Assembly (NCBI RefSeq): GCF_000814845.2
Contig: NZ_CP010431.2
Coordinates: 5,332,001 to 5,396,000 of the forward strand
DNA: 64,000 nt
Direction of reading: 5' to 3'
Source of the DNA: Pandoraea sputorum
GTDB lineage: Bacteria; Pseudomonadota; Gammaproteobacteria; Burkholderiales; Burkholderiaceae
Numbering within the stretch: the first letter of the stretch is position 1; every line of letters starts with the position of its first letter. A program made the translations under genes and the position numbers. Shown here in pieces: positions 38,751 through 49,971 of this stretch. The notes beneath the pieces were generated by a model that worked only from the letters and a program-made list of their open reading frames with translations, was not told where the DNA came from and did not search any database.

Positions 38751-39059
38751 TTAGGCACCGACGACCGCACCGGTCGTCTTGAGGAAGCGGACCTTCTTGC
38801 CGTCTTCGACCTTGATGCCCACGCGCGACGGCTTGCCATTGGCATCCACCAGCGCCACGTTCGAAACGTGGATCGGCATCGTCTTGTCGACCACGCCACC
38901 TTGCGTACCCTTCATCGGGTTCGGCTTGACGTGCTTCTTGGCGACGTTCACGCCTTCGACGACCAGCTTGTCACCATCAACGGCCAGAACCGTGCCACGC
39001 TTGGCCTTGTCCTTACCCGTCAGAACGATGACTTGGTCACCCTTACGAATCTTGTTCAT
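38751..39059 (-). CDS. rplX: 50S ribosomal protein L24
   Basis: 102 aa with the KOW motif ([20 protein letters not shown]) at residues 3-22. Assembly initiator of the 50S. Between rplN and rplE. Confidence 0.98.
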   Translation of the reverse strand: MNKIRKGDQVIVLTGKDKAKRGTVLAVDGDKLVVEGVNVAKKHVKPNPMKGTQGGVVDKTMPIHVSNVALVDANGKPSRVGIKVEDGKKVRFLKTTGAVVGA

Positions 39060-39070
39060 GTGTCGGCTCC

Positions 39071-39439
39071 TTACAGCACTTCCGGGGCCAGCGACACGAT
39101 CTTCATGAAGCGTTCGGTACGCAGTTCACGCGTAACCGGCCCGAAGATACGGGTGCCGATCGGCTCGAGCTTGGTGTTAAGCAGCACGGCGGCGTTGCCG
39201 TCGAATTTGACCAGCGAGCCGTCCTGGCGACGCACGCCCTTGGCGGTGCGCACGACCACTGCGTTGTAGATTTCGCCCTTCTTGACGCGACCACGCGGGG
39301 CAGCATCCTTCACGCTGACCTTGATGATGTCGCCAATGCCGGCGTAGCGACGCTTGGAGCCGCCCAGCACCTTGATGCACATCACTTCGCGCGCACCGGT
39401 GTTGTCGGCTACTTCGAGCCGGGTTTCAGTTTGAATCAT
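39071..39439 (-). CDS. rplN: 50S ribosomal protein L14
   Basis: 122 aa. Start ATG 39439 ([17 protein letters not shown]), the universal start; 22 earlier open codons lie in the leader. [15 protein letters not shown] and the C-terminal EVL fit. First gene behind the spc-type promoter. Confidence 0.98.
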   Translation of the reverse strand: MIQTETRLEVADNTGAREVMCIKVLGGSKRRYAGIGDIIKVSVKDAAPRGRVKKGEIYNAVVVRTAKGVRRQDGSLVKFDGNAAVLLNTKLEPIGTRIFGPVTRELRTERFMKIVSLAPEVL

Positions 39440-39651
39440 GGTGTTATCTTCCCAACTTAATCCGACACCTAGGCGTCGGTCAGTCTTGGTCCCCGTCAGC
39501 ACCAAAGGGTGCCGTTTGGGTTGAGTCGTTCAAAAGTGGACAACCTTGCTACCTCGTCCAGACCCGTAGAGGATACGAATCGGCTTCGGAAGCCATCCAC
39601 TCCCTTGCGAAACCAAAGACCGGTTTTGGCGAAAGAAGCGGAAAGTCCGGA

Positions 39652-39680
39652 ATTATACATCGATAATTCCGGACTTGCAA
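39652..39680 (-). promoter_or_regulatory. spc-type promoter between rpsQ and rplN
   Basis: Minus-strand -35 TTGCAA (39680-39675), 17-base spacer, -10 TATAAT (39657-39652), about 215 bases before rplN. It occupies the same place as the E. coli spc promoter. The -10 lies in one arm of an inverted repeat (TCCGGAATTAT / ATAATTCCGGA). Confidence 0.75.
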
Positions 39681-39704
39681 GTCAAGCCTTCGCTTCAGAC
39701 TGCC

Positions 39705-39977
39705 TTAGATGATACGGGCAGCTTCCACGAGACGGGCAACCGTCCAGGCCTTGGTCTTCGACAGCGGACGGGATTCTTGAATCTCGACCAGGTCGCCTTC
39801 CTTGTACTGGTTGGTTTCGTCGTGCGCGTGGTACTTCTTCGAGCGCACGATGTACTTGCCGTAGAGCGGGTGCTTCATTTGACGCTCGATCAGCACGGTA
39901 ACCGTCTTGTCCATCTTATCGCTGACAACGCGACCAACGAGGGTGCGCTTCAGCGAAGTCTTAGCGGTATCGTTCAT
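39705..39977 (-). CDS. rpsQ: 30S ribosomal protein S17
   Basis: 90 aa, OB-fold; [20 protein letters not shown] and [19 protein letters not shown] signature. Start overlaps the rpmC stop by four bases (ATGA). Last gene of the rplC-rpsQ unit. Confidence 0.98.
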   Translation of the reverse strand: MNDTAKTSLKRTLVGRVVSDKMDKTVTVLIERQMKHPLYGKYIVRSKKYHAHDETNQYKEGDLVEIQESRPLSKTKAWTVARLVEAARII

Positions 39978-40168
39978 TTCTGGCTCGCCTTCTCAGTCAA
40001 CACGGTACGCACACGCGCGATGTCCTTGCGCACCTTCTTCAGCTGGCTGGTGTTGCTCAGCTGTTGGGTGCCCGCTTGCATGCGAAGACCGAATTGGGCC
40101 TTCAACAGATCCGACAGTTCCTTGTTCAGGCCGTCGACATCCTTGGCACGAAGTTCGGATGCTTTCAT
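39974..40168 (-). CDS. rpmC: 50S ribosomal protein L29
   Basis: 64 aa, [20 protein letters not shown] start, two-helix protein at the exit tunnel that helps bind trigger factor and SRP. Overlaps rpsQ by four bases. Confidence 0.98.
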   Translation of the reverse strand: MKASELRAKDVDGLNKELSDLLKAQFGLRMQAGTQQLSNTSQLKKVRKDIARVRTVLTEKASQK

Positions 40169-40182
40169 TTCAAATTCTCCCT

Positions 40183-40599
40183 TCAGGCGCCAAGGCGACG
40201 GACGAAGAACGTCGTCTGAATCGGCAGCTTGGCAGCAGCCAGGCGGAACGCCTCGCGCGCCAGCGCTTCATCCACACCGTCCATTTCGTACAGCATCTTG
40301 CCCGGCTGAATCTCGGCGACGTAGTACTCAGGGTTACCCTTACCGTTACCCATACGCACTTCTGCCGGCTTTTGCGAGATCGGCTTGTCCGGGAAGATAC
40401 GGATCCAGATACGGCCACCACGCTTGATGTGGCGGGTCATAGCACGACGAGCAGCTTCGATTTGACGAGCCGTCAGACGACCACGACCGACCGCCTTCAG
40501 ACCGAATTCGCCGAACGACACTTCGTTGCCACGGGTGGCGACGCCAGTGTTACGGCCCTTCTGCTCTTTGCGATACTTTCTGCGTTTCGGTTGCAGCAT
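40183..40599 (-). CDS. rplP: 50S ribosomal protein L16
   Basis: 138 aa, [17 protein letters not shown] start; [27 protein letters not shown] core. Organises the A-site architecture of the 50S. Two bases after rpsC. Confidence 0.98.
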   Translation of the reverse strand: MLQPKRRKYRKEQKGRNTGVATRGNEVSFGEFGLKAVGRGRLTARQIEAARRAMTRHIKRGGRIWIRIFPDKPISQKPAEVRMGNGKGNPEYYVAEIQPGKMLYEMDGVDEALAREAFRLAAAKLPIQTTFFVRRLGA

Positions 40600-40601
40600 G
40601 A

Positions 40602-41405
40602 TTATTCTCCAGTCTTGGCGTCGCCTTCAGGCTTGCCAGCCGGACGGCGTGCACCACCGCGCTTCGCACCGGCCTTGTCGCCAGCATCGTCACGACGGGG
40701 GCGACGGTCGCCCGGACGCGCATTGCGGCGCGGACGCTTTTCTTCGGCCGGCTCTTCAGCCACCGGAGCGTCGTTGCGGCCCAGCGTGTCACCCTTGTAC
40801 ACCCACACCTTGATACCGATGATGCCGTACGTCGTCTTCGCTTCCGAGGTTGCGTAGTCGATGTCAGCGCGCAGGGTGTGCAGGGGCACACGGCCTTCGC
40901 GGTACCACTCGGTACGAGCGATTTCGATACCGTTCAGACGGCCAGCGCTCATGATCTTGATGCCTTGGGCGCCCAGACGCATCGCGTTCTGCATCGCGCG
41001 CTTCATTGCGCGACGGAACATGATACGGCGCTCAAGCTGCTGAGCGATCGAATCGGCGATCAGCTGCGCATCGGTTTCCGGCTTGCGGATTTCTTCGATG
41101 TTCACGTGCACGGGCACGCCCATGCGCTTTTGCAGCTCAGCCTTGAGGATTTCGATGTCCTCGCCCTTCTTGCCGATCACAACGCCCGGACGCGAGCTGA
41201 AAATCGTGATGCGAGCATTCTTGGCCGGACGTTCGATGACCACGCGGCCAACCGAAGCATTCTTCAGCTTCTTCTTCAGGTAATCGCGAACGCCGATATC
41301 TTCCTGCAGCATTTTCGCGAAATCCTGGTTGTTCGCGTACCAACGCGAAGCCCAGTTACGACTGACAGCCAGACGGAAGCCAGTCGGATGAATTTTCTGT
41401 CCCAT
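40602..41405 (-). CDS. rpsC: 30S ribosomal protein S3
   Basis: 267 aa. KH domain ([33 protein letters not shown]) and the C-terminal S3 domain ([31 protein letters not shown]). Longer than E. coli (233 aa) because of an Arg/Ala/Gly-rich basic tail of about 45 residues, common in Burkholderiales. mRNA entry helicase region. Confidence 0.98.
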   Translation of the reverse strand: MGQKIHPTGFRLAVSRNWASRWYANNQDFAKMLQEDIGVRDYLKKKLKNASVGRVVIERPAKNARITIFSSRPGVVIGKKGEDIEILKAELQKRMGVPVHVNIEEIRKPETDAQLIADSIAQQLERRIMFRRAMKRAMQNAMRLGAQGIKIMSAGRLNGIEIARTEWYREGRVPLHTLRADIDYATSEAKTTYGIIGIKVWVYKGDTLGRNDAPVAEEPAEEKRPRRNARPGDRRPRRDDAGDKAGAKRGGARRPAGKPEGDAKTGE

Positions 41406-41414
41406 CGTGACCCC

Positions 41415-41744
41415 TTAGTTGCCCAGCGTCACAGTGATGTGACAGGTTTGCTTCTCGATGCGGTTACCACGGCCCTTAGCGCGCGCGGTGAAACGCTTGA
41501 GCGAGGTCGCCTTGTCAACGAAGATGCCCTTAACGCGCAGCTCGTCAATGTCAGCACCTTCATTGTGCTCGGCGTTGGCGATAGCCGACTCCAGCACCTT
41601 CTTGATGATGACCGCGGCCTTCTTCGGCGAGAAGGTCAGTACATTCAGCGCACGCTCCAGCGGCAGGCCGCGAATCTGGTCAGCGACCAGACGCGTCTTC
41701 TGCGCCGAGATACGGGCACCGCGGTGAATTGCTTTCACTTCCAT
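41415..41744 (-). CDS. rplV: 50S ribosomal protein L22
   Basis: 109 aa. Start ATG 41744 ([19 protein letters not shown]); 24 earlier codons overlap rpsS and are rejected. Contains the tunnel loop ([16 protein letters not shown]) where macrolide-resistance changes occur; it looks unaltered. Confidence 0.98.
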   Translation of the reverse strand: MEVKAIHRGARISAQKTRLVADQIRGLPLERALNVLTFSPKKAAVIIKKVLESAIANAEHNEGADIDELRVKGIFVDKATSLKRFTARAKGRGNRIEKQTCHITVTLGN

Positions 41745-41754
41745 GATCGGCCCC

Positions 41755-42030
41755 TTATTTCTTCGCCTTCTTGTCGGCCGCATGGCCCTTGAAGGTACGG
41801 GTAAGTGCGAACTCACCCAGCTTGTGGCCGACCATGTTTTCCGTCACGTACACCGGCACGTGTTGACGGCCATTGTGTACAGCGATCGTCAGGCCGATGA
41901 AATCGGGCAGGACGGTCGAACGACGCGACCAGGTCTTGATCGGCTTCTTGTCACGCGATGCAGCTGCCGCTTCCACTTTCTTCAGCAGATGAGCGTCGCA
42001 AAACGGACCTTTTTTAACAGAACGAGTCAT
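41755..42030 (-). CDS. rpsS: 30S ribosomal protein S19
   Basis: 91 aa, [20 protein letters not shown] start, [25 protein letters not shown] core. 30S head protein near the decoding region. Between rplB and rplV. Confidence 0.98.
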   Translation of the reverse strand: MTRSVKKGPFCDAHLLKKVEAAAASRDKKPIKTWSRRSTVLPDFIGLTIAVHNGRQHVPVYVTENMVGHKLGEFALTRTFKGHAADKKAKK

Positions 42031-42043
42031 TTGCTAGCTCCAA

Positions 42044-42871
42044 TTAGCGCTTCTTGCGACGCTGAACGATCATGCTGTCGGTGCGCTTGGTCGAACGGGT
42101 ACGCTTACCCTTGGTATGCTGACCCCACGGGCTGACCGGATGACGACCAGCTGCCGTACGACCTTCACCACCACCGTGCGGGTGATCCACCGGGTTCATC
42201 GCCACACCGCGAACGGTCGGGCGAATACCGCGCCAACGCTTGGCACCGGCCTTGCCCAATTGGCGCAGGCTGTGCTCTTCGTTGCCGACTTCACCGATGG
42301 TAGCGCGGCACTCGATGTGCACGCGACGGACTTCGCCCGAACGCAGACGCACTTGAGCGTACGTGCCTTCGCGAGCCAGCAGCATTGCCGACGTACCAGC
42401 GGCACGGGCGATTTGTGCGCCCTTGCCCGGCAGCAGTTCGATGCCGTGAATCGTGGTACCGACCGGAATGTTGCGGATCGGCAGTGCATTGCCAGCCTTG
42501 ATCGGGGCTTCGGAGCCGCTCACCACTTGCTGGCCGACGGTCATACCCTTCGGAGCAAGAATGTAACGACGCTCGCCGTCGGCGTAGCAAAGCAGTGCGA
42601 TGTTCGCGCTGCGGTTCGGATCGTACTCAAGACGCTCAACCTTCGCCGTGATGCCGTCCTTGTTGCGACGGAAATCGACGATACGGTAGTGTTGCTTGTG
42701 ACCGCCACCCATATGACGGGTGGTGATGTGACCGTTGTTGTTACGGCCAGCGGTCTTGCTCTTGGTATCGAGCAGCGGGGCGAACGGCTTGCCCTTATGC
42801 AGATCCTTGTTGACGACCTTGACCAGCGAACGGCGGCCCGGCGACGTCGGTTTCGTTTTGACGAGTGCCAT
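42044..42871 (-). CDS. rplB: 50S ribosomal protein L2
   Basis: 275 aa, needed for peptidyl transfer and subunit joining. [19 protein letters not shown] carries the conserved histidine near the catalytic centre. Between rplW and rpsS. Confidence 0.98.
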   Translation of the reverse strand: MALVKTKPTSPGRRSLVKVVNKDLHKGKPFAPLLDTKSKTAGRNNNGHITTRHMGGGHKQHYRIVDFRRNKDGITAKVERLEYDPNRSANIALLCYADGERRYILAPKGMTVGQQVVSGSEAPIKAGNALPIRNIPVGTTIHGIELLPGKGAQIARAAGTSAMLLAREGTYAQVRLRSGEVRRVHIECRATIGEVGNEEHSLRQLGKAGAKRWRGIRPTVRGVAMNPVDHPHGGGEGRTAAGRHPVSPWGQHTKGKRTRSTKRTDSMIVQRRKKR

Positions 42872-42873
42872 GA

Positions 42874-43188
42874 TTACTTGGCCTCCGCTTCAAAATTGAT
42901 TTCCTGACCCGGCTTCAAGCTCACGTAAGCCTTCTTCTCGTGGTCGCGACGACCCATGAAGCGGCCAAAGCGCTTTTGCTTGCCCTTACGGTTCAGGATC
43001 TGCACCGACTCGACTTCAACCTTGAAGAGAAGCTCAACAGCAGCCTTCACTTCTTGCTTGTTCGCGTCGCGTGCAACTTGGAACACCACTTGTTCATTCT
43101 TGTCAGCCACCAGCGTCGCCTTTTCGGAGATCACCGGCGCGAGCAAGACCTGGTACAGACGATGGTCGTTTTTACGCACGTCGCTCAT
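42874..43188 (-). CDS. rplW: 50S ribosomal protein L23
   Basis: 104 aa; exit-tunnel protein, docking site of trigger factor and [23 protein letters not shown] and [20 protein letters not shown] are signature. Start overlaps the rplD stop by four bases. Confidence 0.98.
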   Translation of the reverse strand: MSDVRKNDHRLYQVLLAPVISEKATLVADKNEQVVFQVARDANKQEVKAAVELLFKVEVESVQILNRKGKQKRFGRFMGRRDHEKKAYVSLKPGQEINFEAEAK

Positions 43189-43805
43189 GACAGCATCTCC
43201 TCAATCTTGGCGATCGCGCCCTTCGTCAGCAGCACCTTCTTGAAGTAGATGAGCGACAGCGGGTCGGCGAAACGCGGCTCGGTGACGGCAACGTGAGCCA
43301 GATTGCGCGAGGCCAGGAACAGGTTCTCGTCCACGCTATCCGTGATCAGCAGCACCGACTCAAGACCCATGGCCTTGATCTTTTCAGCGAGCAGTTTGGT
43401 CTTCGGCGCATCCAGCTTGATGTCCTCGACCACCGACAGACGACCTTCACGGGCGAGCTGCGACAGAATCGAGCACACACCGGCGCGGTACATCTTCTTG
43501 TTGACCTTGTGGGTGAAGTTCTCTTCCGGCGAATTCGGGAAGATACGGCCACCGCCGCGCCACAGCGGGCTCGACGACATACCGGCACGAGCGCGGCCCG
43601 TACCCTTCTGACGCCACGGCTTCTTCGTCGTGTGCTTGACCTGTTCACGGTCCTTCTGCGCACGGTTGCCGCTGCGGGCGTTGGCTTGATAAGCCACCAC
43701 AACCTGATGGATCAGCGCTTCGTTGTAGTCACGGCCGAACACGACGTCCGACGCGTTGACAGCAGCGCCTTCCTGACCTTGCTCATTCAGGAGCTTCAGT
43801 TCCAT
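43185..43805 (-). CDS. rplD: 50S ribosomal protein L4
   Basis: 206 aa; the tunnel loop is visible ([31 protein letters not shown] stretch, residues about 55-85). In E. coli L4 represses the S10 operon. Two bases after rplC. Confidence 0.98.
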   Translation of the reverse strand: MELKLLNEQGQEGAAVNASDVVFGRDYNEALIHQVVVAYQANARSGNRAQKDREQVKHTTKKPWRQKGTGRARAGMSSSPLWRGGGRIFPNSPEENFTHKVNKKMYRAGVCSILSQLAREGRLSVVEDIKLDAPKTKLLAEKIKAMGLESVLLITDSVDENLFLASRNLAHVAVTEPRFADPLSLIYFKKVLLTKGAIAKIEEMLS

Positions 43806-43807
43806 TG

Positions 43808-44464
43808 TTACGCTCCCTTCGCGAGTTTGGCCTTGACTGCCGAGGTCACGAAAACCTTGCCTTCGTTGGCGCCCGGAACGGCACCCTTCACGAAGATCAG
43901 GCCACGTTCAGCGTCAATGCGCGCGATTTCGAGATTCTGTACCGTCGTCGTGACGTCACCCAGGTGACCCGTCATGCGCTTACCCGGGAACACACGGCCC
44001 GGATCCTGCGCCATACCGATCGAACCCGGCACGTTGTGCGAACGCGAGTTACCGTGCGATGCGCGGCCCGAAGCGAAGTTGTAACGCTTGATGGTACCTG
44101 CGTAGCCCTTACCGATCGACACGCCTTGCACGTCGACCTTCTGGCCTACCTGGAACAGATCGACACCAACGGCTGCGCCCGGCTGCAGTTCAGCAGCTTT
44201 GGCAGCATCGATGCGGAATTCCTTGAGGATTTCACCGGCTTCGACACCAGCTTTCGCATAGTGACCGGCGGCGGCTTTGGTCACGCGCGAAGCGCGACGA
44301 TTGCCGAAAGTGACTTGAACGGCGGTATAGCCGTCCGTTTCATCCGTCTTGATTTGCGTCACACGGTTGTTAGACACGTCGAGCACGGTGACGGGAATCG
44401 AATCGCCGTCGTCCGTGAAAATACGCGTCATGCCAACCTTGCGACCGACAAGGCCAAGGCTCAT
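43808..44464 (-). CDS. rplC: 50S ribosomal protein L3
   Basis: 218 aa. Start ATG 44464 ([20 protein letters not shown]). [35 protein letters not shown] loop reaches the peptidyl transferase centre (methylated Gln region). First gene of a unit with its own promoter, separated from rpsJ by a terminator. Confidence 0.98.
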   Translation of the reverse strand: MSLGLVGRKVGMTRIFTDDGDSIPVTVLDVSNNRVTQIKTDETDGYTAVQVTFGNRRASRVTKAAAGHYAKAGVEAGEILKEFRIDAAKAAELQPGAAVGVDLFQVGQKVDVQGVSIGKGYAGTIKRYNFASGRASHGNSRSHNVPGSIGMAQDPGRVFPGKRMTGHLGDVTTTVQNLEIARIDAERGLIFVKGAVPGANEGKVFVTSAVKAKLAKGA

Positions 44465-44562
44465 GATTTTCTCCATTCCCGACTGCGATTGGCCGGGGCT
44501 AAATGACAAAAGGATGGTCCACGGATGTGGGCCATCTTTTCAAAACTACACTTGAGCCCGCC

Positions 44563-44591
44563 ATTATAGGCGGACTTTTATCGCTTGACAA
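44563..44591 (-). promoter_or_regulatory. Strong promoter in front of rplC
   Basis: Minus-strand -35 TTGTCA (44591-44586), 17-base spacer, -10 TATAAT (44568-44563), about 100 bases before the rplC start and just downstream of the rpsJ terminator. Confidence 0.85.
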
Positions 44592-44612
44592 GTGTTGCTA
44601 AATCACATAACA

Positions 44613-44646
44613 AAAGCCCCGCCGGGTCCAGCATTGGCGGGGCTTT
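44613..44646 (-). terminator. Terminator between rpsJ and rplC
   Basis: AAAGCCCCGCC, 12-base loop, GGCGGGGCTTT; on the minus strand followed by TTGTTATG. It ends the rpsL-rpsG-fusA-tuf-rpsJ unit 25 bases past the rpsJ stop. Confidence 0.8.
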
Positions 44647-44670
44647 CAAGAGCGAAAACGCTCGCAAGCC

Positions 44671-44982
44671 TTACTGCAGCTTGATTTCGACGTCGACGCC
44701 AGCCGGCAGATCGAGCTTCATCAGCGCGTCAACCGTCTTGTCCGTCGGATCGACGATGTCCATCAGGCGCTGGTGCGTACGGATTTCGAGCTGGTCGCGC
44801 GACGTCTTGTTGACGTGCGGCGAACGCAGGATGTCGAAACGCTCGATACGCGTCGGCAGGGGCACCGGGCCCTTGACGATTGCGCCGGTGCGCTTGGCGG
44901 TTTCAACGATTTCGGCAGCCGACTGGTCGATCAGGCGGTAGTCGAAAGCCTTCAGGCGGATACGGATCTTTTGGTTCTGCAT
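44671..44982 (-). CDS. rpsJ: 30S ribosomal protein S10 (NusE)
   Basis: 103 aa, [20 protein letters not shown] start. Besides its 30S role, S10 is the NusE antitermination factor. Here it ends the str-type operon after tuf, rather than heading the S10 operon as in E. coli. Confidence 0.98.
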   Translation of the reverse strand: MQNQKIRIRLKAFDYRLIDQSAAEIVETAKRTGAIVKGPVPLPTRIERFDILRSPHVNKTSRDQLEIRTHQRLMDIVDPTDKTVDALMKLDLPAGVDVEIKLQ

Positions 44983-45095
44983 GGAATTTCTCCAAAGAGC
45001 ATGGCAACCCTCGTTCGGGCGCCGGGTAAATCACAAAGAGCAAACAGAATCACGACGATGGGGGCCAAAACCCCGCACCGTCGTTCAATCCGCTA

Positions 45096-46304
<1,209 letters not shown>

Positions 46305-46386
46305 TTCCGAATCCTCAGATACTGAATAGACGATTAAACAGTGTGTCGGGCGCCGCATCGAATGATGCGGACACCCTACAAATGAA

Positions 46387-48489
46387 TTACTTGCTCTTGT
46401 TGCTGATGATGGCTTCGCTCACGTTCTTCGGAGCTTCAGCGTAGTGCTTGAACTCCATCGTGTACGTGGCGCGGCCTTGCGTAGCCGAACGCAGCGACGT
46501 CGAATAACCGAACATTTCCGACAGCGGAACTTCAGCGCGCACGATCTTGCCGCCGCCGACCATGTCGTCCATGCCCTGGATAATGCCGCGACGGCTCGAC
46601 AAGTCGCCCATCACGTTACCCATGTAGTCTTCCGGCGTTTCCACTTCCACGGCCATCATCGGCTCGAGGATGACCGGCTTGGCACGGCGCATCGCTTCCT
46701 TGAAAGCCATCGAACCAGCCATACGGAACGCGTTTTCGTTCGAGTCCACATCGTGGTACGAACCGAACGTCAGGTGGACCGTCACGTCGACGACCGGGAA
46801 GCCAGCAAGCACGCCACTCTTGAGCGTGTCCTGGATACCCTTATCAACGGCCGGAATGTATTCACGCGGAATCACACCACCCTTGATTTCGTCGAAGAAC
46901 TTGTAACCAGCGCCTTGCTCGCTCGGCTCAAGCGTAATGACAGCGTGACCGAACTGGCCGCGACCGCCCGACTGCTTGACGAACTTGCCTTCCACGTCGG
47001 CGGCCGTCGCGCGAATGGTTTCGCGGTAGGCAACCTGCGGAGCGCCGATGTTGGCTTCCACGCCGAATTCGCGCTTCATGCGATCGACCAGAATTTCGAG
47101 GTGGAGCTCGCCCATACCCGAAATGATGGTCTGACCCGATTCTTCATCGGTCTGCACGCGGAACGACGGGTCTTCCTGCGCCAGGCGGTTCAGGGCGAGG
47201 CCCATCTTTTCCTGGTCGACCTTGGTCTTCGGCTCGACAGCCTGCGAAATCACCGGCTCCGGGAACACCATGCGCTCGAGCACGATCGGTGCCGACGGAT
47301 CGCACAGCGTGTCACCCGTCGTTGCATCCTTCAGGCCAACAGCAGCGGCGATGTCGCCAGCGCGCACTTCTTCGATTTCTTCACGCTGGTTCGCGTGCAT
47401 CTGCACGATACGGCCCAGGCGTTCCTTCTTGCCCTTGACCGAGTTCAGCAGCGTGTCGCCCTTGTTCACAACGCCCGAATAGACGCGGAAGAAGATCAGC
47501 TGACCAACGAACGGGTCCGTCATGATCTTGAACGCCAGCGACGAGAACTTCTCGTCGTCCGAAGCCTTACGCTCCGTCGGCTGTTCCTTGTCATCCGTAC
47601 CCTTGACCGGCGGAATGTCGACCGGCGACGGCAGGAAGTCGATCACGGCGTCCAGCATACGCTGCACACCCTTGTTCTTGAACGCGGTACCGCACAGCAT
47701 CGGCTGGATTTCGCATGCGACGGTACGCAGACGAATGCCTTCGATGATGTCAGCTTCGGAGAGGTCGCCCTCTTCGAGGTACTTGTTCATCATCTCTTCG
47801 CTCGACTCGGCAGCGGCCTCGACCATGCCTTCGCGCCACTTCTGGGCTTCCGCTTGCAGCTCGACCGGAATGTCGACGTAGTCGAACTTCATGCCTTGCG
47901 AAGCCTCGTCCCAAATGATCGCCTTCATCTTGATGAGGTCGACCACGCCCTTGAAGTTTTCTTCAGCGCCGATCGGCACCACCACCGGCACAGGGTTGGC
48001 CTTCAGGCGGTTCTTCAGCTGGTCGTAGACCTTGAAGAAGTTTGCGCCGGTACGGTCCATCTTGTTGACGAACGCCAGACGCGGCACGCCGTACTTGTTG
48101 GCCTGACGCCACACGGTTTCCGACTGGGGCTGCACGCCACCCACGGCGCAATACACCATGCACGCGCCATCGAGAACACGCATCGAGCGCTCGACTTCAA
48201 TCGTGAAGTCGACGTGACCCGGGGTGTCGATGATGTTGATGCGGTGCTTTTGATAGTTGTTGGCCATGCCGGACCAGAAGCAGGTCGTGGCAGCCGACGT
48301 AATCGTGATGCCGCGCTCTTGTTCCTGCTCCATCCAGTCCATCGTCGCCGCGCCATCGTGCACTTCACCGATTTTGTGGTTCACACCGGTGTAGAACAAA
48401 ATGCGCTCGGTCGTCGTGGTTTTACCTGCGTCGATGTGAGCGCTAATACCGATGTTGCGGTAGCGCTCGATAGGGGTTGTACGAGCCAC
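46387..48489 (-). CDS. fusA: Elongation factor G
   Basis: 700 aa translocation GTPase. [22 protein letters not shown] (G1), [21 protein letters not shown] (G3), [10 protein letters not shown] (G4), then domains II-V; normal length. Between rpsG and tuf in the str operon. The long opposite-strand frame is a codon-bias shadow. Confidence 0.98.
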   Translation of the reverse strand: MARTTPIERYRNIGISAHIDAGKTTTTERILFYTGVNHKIGEVHDGAATMDWMEQEQERGITITSAATTCFWSGMANNYQKHRINIIDTPGHVDFTIEVERSMRVLDGACMVYCAVGGVQPQSETVWRQANKYGVPRLAFVNKMDRTGANFFKVYDQLKNRLKANPVPVVVPIGAEENFKGVVDLIKMKAIIWDEASQGMKFDYVDIPVELQAEAQKWREGMVEAAAESSEEMMNKYLEEGDLSEADIIEGIRLRTVACEIQPMLCGTAFKNKGVQRMLDAVIDFLPSPVDIPPVKGTDDKEQPTERKASDDEKFSSLAFKIMTDPFVGQLIFFRVYSGVVNKGDTLLNSVKGKKERLGRIVQMHANQREEIEEVRAGDIAAAVGLKDATTGDTLCDPSAPIVLERMVFPEPVISQAVEPKTKVDQEKMGLALNRLAQEDPSFRVQTDEESGQTIISGMGELHLEILVDRMKREFGVEANIGAPQVAYRETIRATAADVEGKFVKQSGGRGQFGHAVITLEPSEQGAGYKFFDEIKGGVIPREYIPAVDKGIQDTLKSGVLAGFPVVDVTVHLTFGSYHDVDSNENAFRMAGSMAFKEAMRRAKPVILEPMMAVEVETPEDYMGNVMGDLSSRRGIIQGMDDMVGGGKIVRAEVPLSEMFGYSTSLRSATQGRATYTMEFKHYAEAPKNVSEAIISNKSK

Positions 48490-48606
48490 TTTAAGCCTCT
48501 TTCAATGTAGCCGCCATTTTTGAGGGGGCTACTAACACAAACGGGCGAGGCGCAACTTCTCATGCGCACCCGCCCCGGTTTCTGCTCTAGGTACTGCTTG
48601 CCAGCG

Positions 48607-49077
48607 TCAGAAGCGGAAGTGCGAGAAGGCCTTGTTGGCTTCAGCCATGCGGTGAACTTCGTCACGCTTCTTCATGGCGCCGCCACGACCTTCCGAGGCT
48701 TCAATCAGCTCACCAGCCAGGCGCAGGGCCATCGACTTCTCGCTACGCTTCTTCGCGGCCTCACGCAACCAACGCATCGCCAATGCCATACGACGCGACG
48801 GACGCACTTCGACCGGAACTTGATAGTTTGCACCGCCAACACGGCGGCTCTTGACTTCAACCACAGGCTTCACGTTACCGAGAGCCGTGTTGAAGACTTC
48901 CAGCGGATCCTTGCCCGCCTTGGTTTGGATCTGCTCGAAAGCACCATAAACGATGCGCTCTGCAACCGACTTCTTGCCGGCAAGCATGAGCACGTTCATG
49001 AATTTAGCGACTTCAACGTTGCCGAACTTCGGATCGGGCAACACTTCGCGCTTGGGGACTTCGCGACGACGCGGCAT
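48607..49077 (-). CDS. rpsG: 30S ribosomal protein S7
   Basis: 156 aa. Start ATG 49077 ([19 protein letters not shown]), the conserved start. 30S head nucleator; in E. coli it controls translation of the str operon. Between rpsL and fusA. Confidence 0.98.
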   Translation of the reverse strand: MPRRREVPKREVLPDPKFGNVEVAKFMNVLMLAGKKSVAERIVYGAFEQIQTKAGKDPLEVFNTALGNVKPVVEVKSRRVGGANYQVPVEVRPSRRMALAMRWLREAAKKRSEKSMALRLAGELIEASEGRGGAMKKRDEVHRMAEANKAFSHFRF

Positions 49078-49203
49078 GATTTCTTCCTTAATCAATTCAG
49101 TTGGAGCTGAGCTCCAGGCCACCTACTAGCCATTTTTTGGCCGAGTGACCACTTACTCAGTGACGATGTACCACCATCACCGAACGTATATCCGCTAAGC
49201 CGC

Positions 49204-49578
49204 TTAGGCCTTCGGACGCTTCGCGCCGTACTTCGAACGGGCTTGCTTACGGTCCTTGACGCCTTGCGTGTCGAGGCTACCGCGCACCATGTGGTAACGC
49301 ACACCCGGCAAGTCCTTCACACGACCGCCGCGAATCAGCACGACCGAGTGTTCCTGCAGGTTGTGGCCTTCACCGCCGATGTACGAAATGACTTCGAAAC
49401 CGTTCGTCAGGCGCACCTTGGCAACCTTACGCAGTGCGGAGTTCGGCTTCTTCGGCGTCGTGGTGTACACACGGGTGCACACGCCGCGACGCTGCGGGCA
49501 GTCCTGCAGGGCCGGGCTCTTGCTCTTGATTTGAGCAGAGGTGCGCGGCTTGCGGACCAATTGGTTAATCGTTGGCAT
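49204..49578 (-). CDS. rpsL: 30S ribosomal protein S12
   Basis: 124 aa. Decoding-centre protein. Lys43 in [13 protein letters not shown] and the [14 protein letters not shown] loop are the unaltered, streptomycin-sensitive type. First gene of the str operon, about 165 bases from its promoter. Confidence 0.98.
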   Translation of the reverse strand: MPTINQLVRKPRTSAQIKSKSPALQDCPQRRGVCTRVYTTTPKKPNSALRKVAKVRLTNGFEVISYIGGEGHNLQEHSVVLIRGGRVKDLPGVRYHMVRGSLDTQGVKDRKQARSKYGAKRPKA

Positions 49579-49743
49579 TGTGATTTCCTAAACGTGTCAA
49601 AAGCATGAAAGCCAAGGCGGGCCGTCATGCGACTTTACTGCGTACTCCCCGGCTGCTCTTGCGGATAGTCCGCATCTAAACGCTTGATGCATAAGCACTT
49701 TGCATTAGGCACGGGCATGCCGCCGGAAAAACCGGAGCCTGCG

Positions 49744-49772
49744 ACTATACCCCCGCTGTTGGCAAGTGTCAA
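49744..49772 (-). promoter_or_regulatory. str operon promoter
   Basis: Minus-strand -35 TTGACA (49772-49767, full consensus), 17-base spacer, -10 TATAGT (49749-49744). Drives rpsL-rpsG-fusA-tuf-rpsJ. Confidence 0.9.
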
Positions 49773-49909
49773 CGCACTCTCGCGCAAATTCTCGTCGTAA
49801 GTCGTTGATTGTTAACGGTCATGGTCTTCATCACCATGGATCGCCACCGCCGCAGGCACCGCCTCAAGGTGCGTCTCCCCCTCTCAAATTCAAGACTTGC
49901 GACCCACAT

Positions 49910-49933
49910 GTATGCAAACTACACTGCATACAC
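49910..49933. promoter_or_regulatory. Perfect palindrome upstream of MocR-type regulator (candidate operator)
   Basis: TGTATGCA-aactacac-TGCATACA, 8-bp arms, centre-to-centre about 16 bases (one and a half helical turns), 38 bases before the regulator ATG. A related half-site, CCATACA, follows at about 49955. An autoregulatory site is inference. Confidence 0.55.
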
Positions 49934-49971
49934 AGGGTATTTACGTACGAATTTCCATACATAACACCGAC

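Larger units (their letters stand above)
49579..49971. other. Divergent control region between rpsL and the MocR-type gene
   Basis: 393 bases without a gene. The left half is the rpsL leader, with a small CCGG-ttttt-CCGG hairpin at the very 5' end. Then come the rpsL promoter at 49744-49772, a C-rich segment, and the palindrome at 49910-49933 ahead of the regulator gene. No small ORF of note. Confidence 0.6.

Noticed and set aside
46444..48510. 688-codon open frame opposite fusA
   Set aside because: Antisense shadow; EF-G is unmistakable on the other strand.
49204..49578. Streptomycin-resistance change in rpsL
   Set aside because: Lys43 and the second resistance loop are the usual sensitive residues.
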